From assembly GCA_050291365.1 (NCBI GenBank), contig JBNKJS010000004.1, positions 1-64,000 on the forward strand: a DNA stretch of 64,000 nt. Direction: 5' to 3'. The position numbers and the translations under genes are program-made. Every line of letters begins with the position of its first letter. Within the stretch, counting starts at the first letter, position 1. This stretch comes from JAAGZL01 sp050291365. Its GTDB lineage: Bacteria > Pseudomonadota > Gammaproteobacteria > Chromatiales > Chromatiaceae. The notes under the pieces were generated by a model that was not told the origin of the DNA, ran no database searches, and worked only from the letters and a program-made list of their open reading frames with translations. Of the stretch, positions 59,546 through 64,000 are shown in pieces.

Positions 59546-62278
59546 TTATTTCTGAATTTGCAGTATATTAGTCATTTCCTCTGCTGGCAGCGGCCTGCTA
59601 ATAAAGTAACCCTGTGCCTTTTCGCAGCCTCGCTGCTCTAGAAATGCTAACTGGCTATCCGTTTCAACCCCTTCCGCTACAACACTCAGGCCAAGGTTTT
59701 GAGCCATAGCTATAATTGCTGATGTTATTGTTACATCATCCTCATCATCAGGAATATCTTTGATAAAGGAACGGTCAATCTTCAAGGTATCAAGAGGTAA
59801 TCGCTTGAGATAGTTAAGCGATGAGTACCCGGTACCAAAATCGTCCACAGATATCTCTATCCCCATCTCCTTAAAGCTGGCAAGCGTAGAGATAGTGTCG
59901 TTTACATTCCGCATAATAATACTCTCTGTTATCTCTAACTCCAGGTATTCTGGATTTAGCTCATTGCTTTCAAGAGCGGTGGATACCCTAGTGACCAGGT
60001 CCTCTTGCATGAACTGTATGCTACTCAAATTGACTGCAATACGGATCCTGTTGAGTCCAGCGTTCTGCCAGGTTTTATTTTGCTTACAGGCCTGATTCAA
60101 AACCCACTCACCCAACTCTATTATCATCCCGGTCTCTTCGGCGATTGGAATAAACTCAGCTGGTGAAATTATGCCAAGCTCAGGCTGAAACCAACGCAGC
60201 AGGGCCTCTGCCGAAACGATCTTCTTGGTTACAATATCTATCTGAGGTTGATAGAAGAGTGAAATCTCATTGGAAATAAGAGCATTTCTGAGTTTACCTT
60301 CCAGCTTTAAGCGGCTAGCTGCTTTAGCATTCATCTGCTCAGAGTAAAATTGGCAATTATTCTTACCAACGCTCTTTGCATAATACATTGCTGTATCTGC
60401 ATTCTTCAGTAGCTCATCTACACTACTTCCATCTTGCGGAAAGATCGCTATACCTATACTGGGTGTAACGTATACTTCATGCCCTCCTAGGTTGTATGAT
60501 CCTGCAATAGCATCCTTTACCCTCTTGGCAATATCACCAGCAACTTCTGGATTCTGAATATCCTCAAGTAACAGAGTAAACTCATCACCACCCAATCTAG
60601 CAATTTTCCATTTTTCCTCACTATTTAGACATACAAGATCACTACTGCGAATATGTGACTCAAGACGCCTGGTGACATGAGTAAGCAGCATGTCGCCTAT
60701 ATCATGACCCAGTATGTCATTTATCCGTTTGAACTCATCAAGGTCTAAATATAAGACAGCACCGATATGATTTTGCTGCCTAGCCAGATTTATTGCCTGT
60801 ACAACCCGTTCCTTAAACGCCTGCCGGTTGGGTAATTTAGTCAACGGGTCGCTATATGCCAGTGAGTGAATCTTCTCATCCCACTTTTTACTTTCTGTAA
60901 TATCCCTGGCGAAAACACTGATGGTAAACAGGTCCCCTATCCGAGAACAGGAAATCGCCAGATCTAGTGGAAAGACTCTATTGTTTTTGTCTTTTCCCTC
61001 TAACTCCAGACGAATTCCTTTTGGGTAAGCATCAGAACCTTGAATTAATTCTTTCAGAGCTTGGCTAGACTTTCGCAATGACCCTGAGGTTAATATAAGT
61101 TTAAAAAGATCTTCACCAAGCACTTCATGTTCTGAATAACCGAAAACAGCAGCTGCCTGTCGATTCCAGCTTAGGATTATGTTGTTTTCATCAGCAGTTA
61201 TTACAGCATCAAAAGCTGTATGGATAACGTGAGAGAATCGCGCATCCTCAGCCGCAATCGCGGCGTCCGCTTCCTCTTCCTGTAATAATGCCTTACGCTT
61301 ATTCCTGTAAACGCTGATAGACATTATCAGAGTTGATATTGCTAGCAACCAGATCGCCAGCAATTTTCCCCAATTGATATCTTCGTAAGTTAAACGCTGA
61401 TCAATTGATAAGATAAAGCTGGCACCATAGAGGTCGATCTTATTTGTGTAGTTTAGGATGCTGTAGCCTACAGACTGTTTTTGACTCTCTTGGTATTCTT
61501 TTACTGATCGGTTTAGCGAGATTTGGAGATTGTCATCATCGCTAATAAGGCCAGCAATCAGCCTCTTGGGTTCAATAGCCAGAGCGGCCATGCCGTTGAA
61601 CATAGAAGATCGCTCCTGTGCATTCTCTGGCGGATAACGTCCCTGGTAAACTGGCTTTATGATGAAATATAAAGGATATCTTAAATAATCCGTTTGTACT
61701 GGTCCGACAGTTGTAACCACTCCGCTCTGTATAGAGTCCTGAAGTAACTGGTGATTCACTTTACTCTGAGTAAGGTCATAGCCAAGCATCCTGGCAGAAA
61801 GTGGGTCCATTGGCTCGATAAAGCTAACTGGCATATGATATTTATTAAGTTGCATCCATTTACCAGCTTGATCAGCTCTTACTTTCATTTTAAAACTGAC
61901 AAAACCCTGTTCCCGCATATCAGCTTCAAACTCCTCCCTACTATCTTCGGAGATACGTGGCATATGCATTATTGATGTAATGAATGGATATGCTCTCAGC
62001 ATATCTTGTGAGAATGATGTCTTTTCGGCGATGCTAAGAAACTCTTTTGCGTGGTAGAACCCAACAAGAGATGTAAGTACCGTCTCTAGACTGGCGACCC
62101 TTTGGGCTAGATTACGGTGAATCTCTCCACCTCTATACTGAAACTTATTGTCTATTCTGTTTAGTTCATATATCAAGGATAATGCAATGGTGATAACAAC
62201 AAAAATTATGACAAATACCCATAAAAAGACAATTCTATAGCCACGAAAAATCCTGTATGAATAATTGGAATATTTCAT
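59546..62278 (-). CDS. CHASE-PAS-GGDEF-EAL c-di-GMP enzyme
   Basis: This 910-residue protein has a membrane helix (about 16-36), a periplasmic CHASE sensor (about 45-290), a second helix (303-323), a PAS domain (345-460), a GGDEF domain with Gly-Gly-Asp-Glu-Phe at 563-567, and an EAL domain with Glu-Ala-Leu at 691-693. Both catalytic motifs are intact (Asp-Asp-Phe-Gly-Thr-Gly-Tyr and Glu-Gly-Val-Glu-Thr in EAL). The inhibitory Arg-x2-Asp site before GGDEF is absent. Its ATG overlaps the stop of the periplasmic binding protein gene (ATGA), so the two are made together and probably sense one ligand. Confidence 0.93.
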   Translation of the reverse strand: MKYSNYSYRIFRGYRIVFLWVFVIIFVVITIALSLIYELNRIDNKFQYRGGEIHRNLAQRVASLETVLTSLVGFYHAKEFLSIAEKTSFSQDMLRAYPFITSIMHMPRISEDSREEFEADMREQGFVSFKMKVRADQAGKWMQLNKYHMPVSFIEPMDPLSARMLGYDLTQSKVNHQLLQDSIQSGVVTTVGPVQTDYLRYPLYFIIKPVYQGRYPPENAQERSSMFNGMAALAIEPKRLIAGLISDDDNLQISLNRSVKEYQESQKQSVGYSILNYTNKIDLYGASFILSIDQRLTYEDINWGKLLAIWLLAISTLIMSISVYRNKRKALLQEEEADAAIAAEDARFSHVIHTAFDAVITADENNIILSWNRQAAAVFGYSEHEVLGEDLFKLILTSGSLRKSSQALKELIQGSDAYPKGIRLELEGKDKNNRVFPLDLAISCSRIGDLFTISVFARDITESKKWDEKIHSLAYSDPLTKLPNRQAFKERVVQAINLARQQNHIGAVLYLDLDEFKRINDILGHDIGDMLLTHVTRRLESHIRSSDLVCLNSEEKWKIARLGGDEFTLLLEDIQNPEVAGDIAKRVKDAIAGSYNLGGHEVYVTPSIGIAIFPQDGSSVDELLKNADTAMYYAKSVGKNNCQFYSEQMNAKAASRLKLEGKLRNALISNEISLFYQPQIDIVTKKIVSAEALLRWFQPELGIISPAEFIPIAEETGMIIELGEWVLNQACKQNKTWQNAGLNRIRIAVNLSSIQFMQEDLVTRVSTALESNELNPEYLELEITESIIMRNVNDTISTLASFKEMGIEISVDDFGTGYSSLNYLKRLPLDTLKIDRSFIKDIPDDEDDVTITSAIIAMAQNLGLSVVAEGVETDSQLAFLEQRGCEKAQGYFISRPLPAEEMTNILQIQK

Positions 62279-63246
62279 GGGCTGACTTGTTTCGCCTTCC
62301 TAAGCAAAGATTCTGAAATCGTGATGCCGCTCTGTTCTAGGATAGATCTGTTCACCCATATATCCCATTTGCGATTAGATACAATAGGAATATCGGTAGG
62401 CTTTACCCCACGCAGGATTTCCAGTGCCGCAAGCGCTGCCCACTCCCCATGCTCCTCAGGCACTTTTGTCATACCGATGAGTGTGTAGGGCATCATCCAC
62501 CCATGGTTGGTCAGTGTGAGGGTTGTTGTGGATGATTTAACAAATTTCACAACTGCCTTCTCATCCCAGTCATTGATACCTGAATTGCTACCCACTGCAA
62601 TAAAATCATACTTCTGAGCCTTGTGGTAACTGTCCATCCATTCCTGGACACTATTTACCAAACTATATTTCAATGTGATGCCATGTTTTTTTGCTGCGCG
62701 CTGAAAACGTTTCAAGTTCTTCGTTTCTGTTAATGTATTGGCACCTATGTATACTGCATTATTGGAATAACCTAGGATCTTTTTTGCTTTTTCGAACATT
62801 GCCTGAATAGGTGCAACTTCCACCATGCCTGTGGTATTGCTATAGGGAAAACCGTATTCATCCACATTCCAATTAATACCACAAAAAACGAACGGAATCT
62901 TATGATCTTTGAAATATGGCTGTATTAAATATTTAGCTGCGTTGTCATCTGCCGTGATTACAACATCTGGTTTCCAGGAGTCGATCAGATCTTTAGCCTT
63001 TAGTGCAGCTTTTTTCTTTGCTTCTTCCTCCTTATGTCTTTTAGTATCCATGTCGAACTGCATAAGTTCGCATTTATCATGCAGCGTCTTTCTTAGCCCT
63101 CTTTCAACGCCGTCAGACCAGGCATATCCCTGATGATATGAGGAGATAAACAGGCACTTACTGGCTAATATCTGACCAGGAAGAAGAGTCAGTATTAATA
63201 AGAGGCAACAGCTTTCTACTGTTTTTTTTATTGTTAATATCTTCAC
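62275..63246 (-). CDS. periplasmic binding protein (ABC_sub_bind/COG2984 type)
   Basis: This 323-residue protein starts at a GTG with AGGGGA 7 bases upstream. It has a signal peptide (core about 13-27, Leu-Ala-Ser cleavage) and the COG2984-like pattern: Ser-Ser-Tyr-His-Gln-Gly-Tyr-Ala-Trp, Lys-Pro-Asp-Val-Val-Ile-Thr-Ala-Asp-Asp-Asn-Ala and Pro-Phe-Val-Phe-Cys-Gly-Ile-Asn-Trp. No ABC permease or ATPase is nearby; the partner gene is a c-di-GMP enzyme with a periplasmic CHASE domain. A sensory role is therefore more likely than transport (inference). The ligand is unknown. Confidence 0.85.
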   Translation of the reverse strand: MKILTIKKTVESCCLLLILTLLPGQILASKCLFISSYHQGYAWSDGVERGLRKTLHDKCELMQFDMDTKRHKEEEAKKKAALKAKDLIDSWKPDVVITADDNAAKYLIQPYFKDHKIPFVFCGINWNVDEYGFPYSNTTGMVEVAPIQAMFEKAKKILGYSNNAVYIGANTLTETKNLKRFQRAAKKHGITLKYSLVNSVQEWMDSYHKAQKYDFIAVGSNSGINDWDEKAVVKFVKSSTTTLTLTNHGWMMPYTLIGMTKVPEEHGEWAALAALEILRGVKPTDIPIVSNRKWDIWVNRSILEQSGITISESLLRKAKQVSP

Positions 63247-63696
63247 TTAGTAATCCCCTTATTATACAAATAACTTGAAGTATTAGCTGAATACTCCCAA
63301 CAACAGCGGCACGAAGAAGTTAATTTAATACTCTTTTTGTAATTACTGCATATTTCAACTTATAACAGGTAGACTCTATATCTCACCAATTACCAGATAA
63401 CTTTCAATGAACAATATTGGTGCATAACAGTTTGTTAGTATTTGGATTAAGTGTAGTAGAAATTATATTTAGTAGTCGTGGTGTTATGGTTGTTATGACA
63501 AGCTCTGTTATTAATGCAATGAGTTGTATTAATAGAGGGATAGGAGTTATTGGCACAGTACACACTACTGCTAACAGGCAGGTTAAGGTAACGCGTGGAT
63601 ATTTCTTATCGCTGTTTTACTTCTATTATCTTATAGTTATGTTGTTTTTATTAAGTGGTATAACTTCTTTACTTCAGAAACTATCCCCATTACGCA
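63247..63696. other. AT-rich intergenic region, no convincing gene
   Basis: Between dapB and the binding protein gene there are 450 bases rich in A and T. A plus-strand frame at 63417-63752 has a hydrophobic stretch but no ribosome-binding site, and it runs into dapB on the other strand. No clear hairpin or promoter stood out. Confidence 0.4.
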
Positions 63697-64000
63697 TCAA
63701 CGTAGACCAAGCACGTCCTGCATATCGTACAGGCCCTTGCCTTTCTGCATAATCCAACCTGCTGCACGTACAGCACCATTGGCAAAGTTCATACGACTGG
63801 AGGCCTTGTGGGTAATCTCGACCCTCTCCCCCATAGCAGCGAACATAACCGTGTGTTCGCCCACGATATCACCGGCACGGATAGTCTCGAAACCAATGGT
63901 CTTTCTGTCACGCTCTCCGGTTATACCTTCACGGCCATATACGGCGCATTCTGACAGGTCACGTCCCAGGGCGTCGGCAATCACCTCTCCCATCCTCAGG
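63697..64000 (-). CDS. dapB: 4-hydroxy-tetrahydrodipicolinate reductase, C-terminal part (cut by window edge)
   Basis: The frame is open to the right edge; the last 100 or so codons are visible, so the internal Met at 63993 is not the start. The sequence matches the DapB C-terminal domain: Met-Gly-Glu-x-Ile-Ala, Thr-Gly-Glu-Arg, Thr-Ile-Gly-Phe-x-Thr-Ile-Arg-Ala-Gly-Asp-Ile-Val-Gly-Glu-His-Thr and Ile-Thr-His-Lys-Ala-Ser-Ser-Arg-Met-x-Phe-Ala-x-Gly-Ala-Val. It is an enzyme of lysine and diaminopimelate synthesis. Confidence 0.93.
   Translation of the reverse strand, partial: LRMGEVIADALGRDLSECAVYGREGITGERDRKTIGFETIRAGDIVGEHTVMFAAMGERVEITHKASSRMNFANGAVRAAGWIMQKGKGLYDMQDVLGLR

Noticed and set aside
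59546..62278. LapD-type receptor for the adhesin
   Set aside because: It has a CHASE sensor and PAS domain and intact GGDEF and EAL sites, unlike LapD, which has degenerate domains and a HAMP linker.
63417..63752. Plus-strand 111-codon frame with a hydrophobic stretch
   Set aside because: It has no ribosome-binding site and its end is antisense to the dapB coding region.

Overview
The window is a chromosomal piece of a gammaproteobacterium. Gene order supports this strongly: trxB/ftsK/lolA/rarA/crcB/serS, aat-bpt-infA//clpA-clpS//csp, rnm-yciO-M50 protease-trpS-scpA-scpB-rluB, smc-zipA-ligA, lapA-lapB-pyrF and ratA-rnfH//smpB are all gammaproteobacterial arrangements. Smc-ScpAB is present rather than MukBEF. 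Intermediate GC by eye, several c-type cytochromes and PEP-CTERM proteins suggest a free-living or symbiotic respiratory (possibly sulfur-oxidising, Chromatiales-like) organism. That placement is inference from gene content, not a measured result.

Layout. 1-4.4 kb (minus strand): the N-terminus of a LapA-like Calx-beta adhesin behind two perfect CRP-type sites. Upstream of it on the same strand lie four close-packed genes: a DUF4242 protein, a membrane-anchored di-haem peroxidase, a Crp/Fnr regulator and a small exported protein. 4.6-7.0 kb (plus): an octahaem tetrathionate-reductase-family cytochrome with its own membrane anchor, followed by a b-type cytochrome. A palindrome with Crp/Fnr geometry sits between these divergent blocks. 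7-13.3 kb: accessory genes (GNAT, alpha/beta hydrolase, SpoIIAA-like protein, a Fur-family regulator behind a perfect palindrome, an HD-GYP sensor, and an operon of two YbjQ-like proteins plus an M48 protease). 13.3-16.1 kb: the most disturbed stretch, with a lipase-like gene, two copies of a roughly 90-bp repeat, an Rhs fragment, a PEP-CTERM protein and a GC-rich segment beside tRNA-Ser(UGA).

16.3-46 kb is mostly housekeeping: cell division and chromosome handling (ftsK, zipA, smc, scpA, scpB), protein quality control and N-degron genes (clpA, clpS, aat, bpt), translation (serS, trpS, infA, rluB), DNA ligase and a DNA glycosylase. 46-49 kb holds queF and two nucleotide-sugar enzymes for surface polysaccharide. 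49-55.6 kb holds ratA/rnfH, an NSS transporter, smpB, a BA14K-like protein, a second PEP-CTERM protein, and pyrF with the LPS-control pair lapAB. 55.8-63.2 kb: fliK, a large exported ankyrin protein, and a periplasmic binding protein translationally coupled to a CHASE-PAS-GGDEF-EAL enzyme. The right edge cuts dapB.

The parts most worth following up are the divergent multihaem redox module with its own Crp/Fnr regulator and operator-like sites, the coupled binding protein/c-di-GMP enzyme, the YbjQ-YbjQ-M48 operon, the ankyrin protein with two tandem signal-like segments, and the perfect palindrome at the Fur-family gene. No CRISPR array, complete insertion sequence or prophage was seen.
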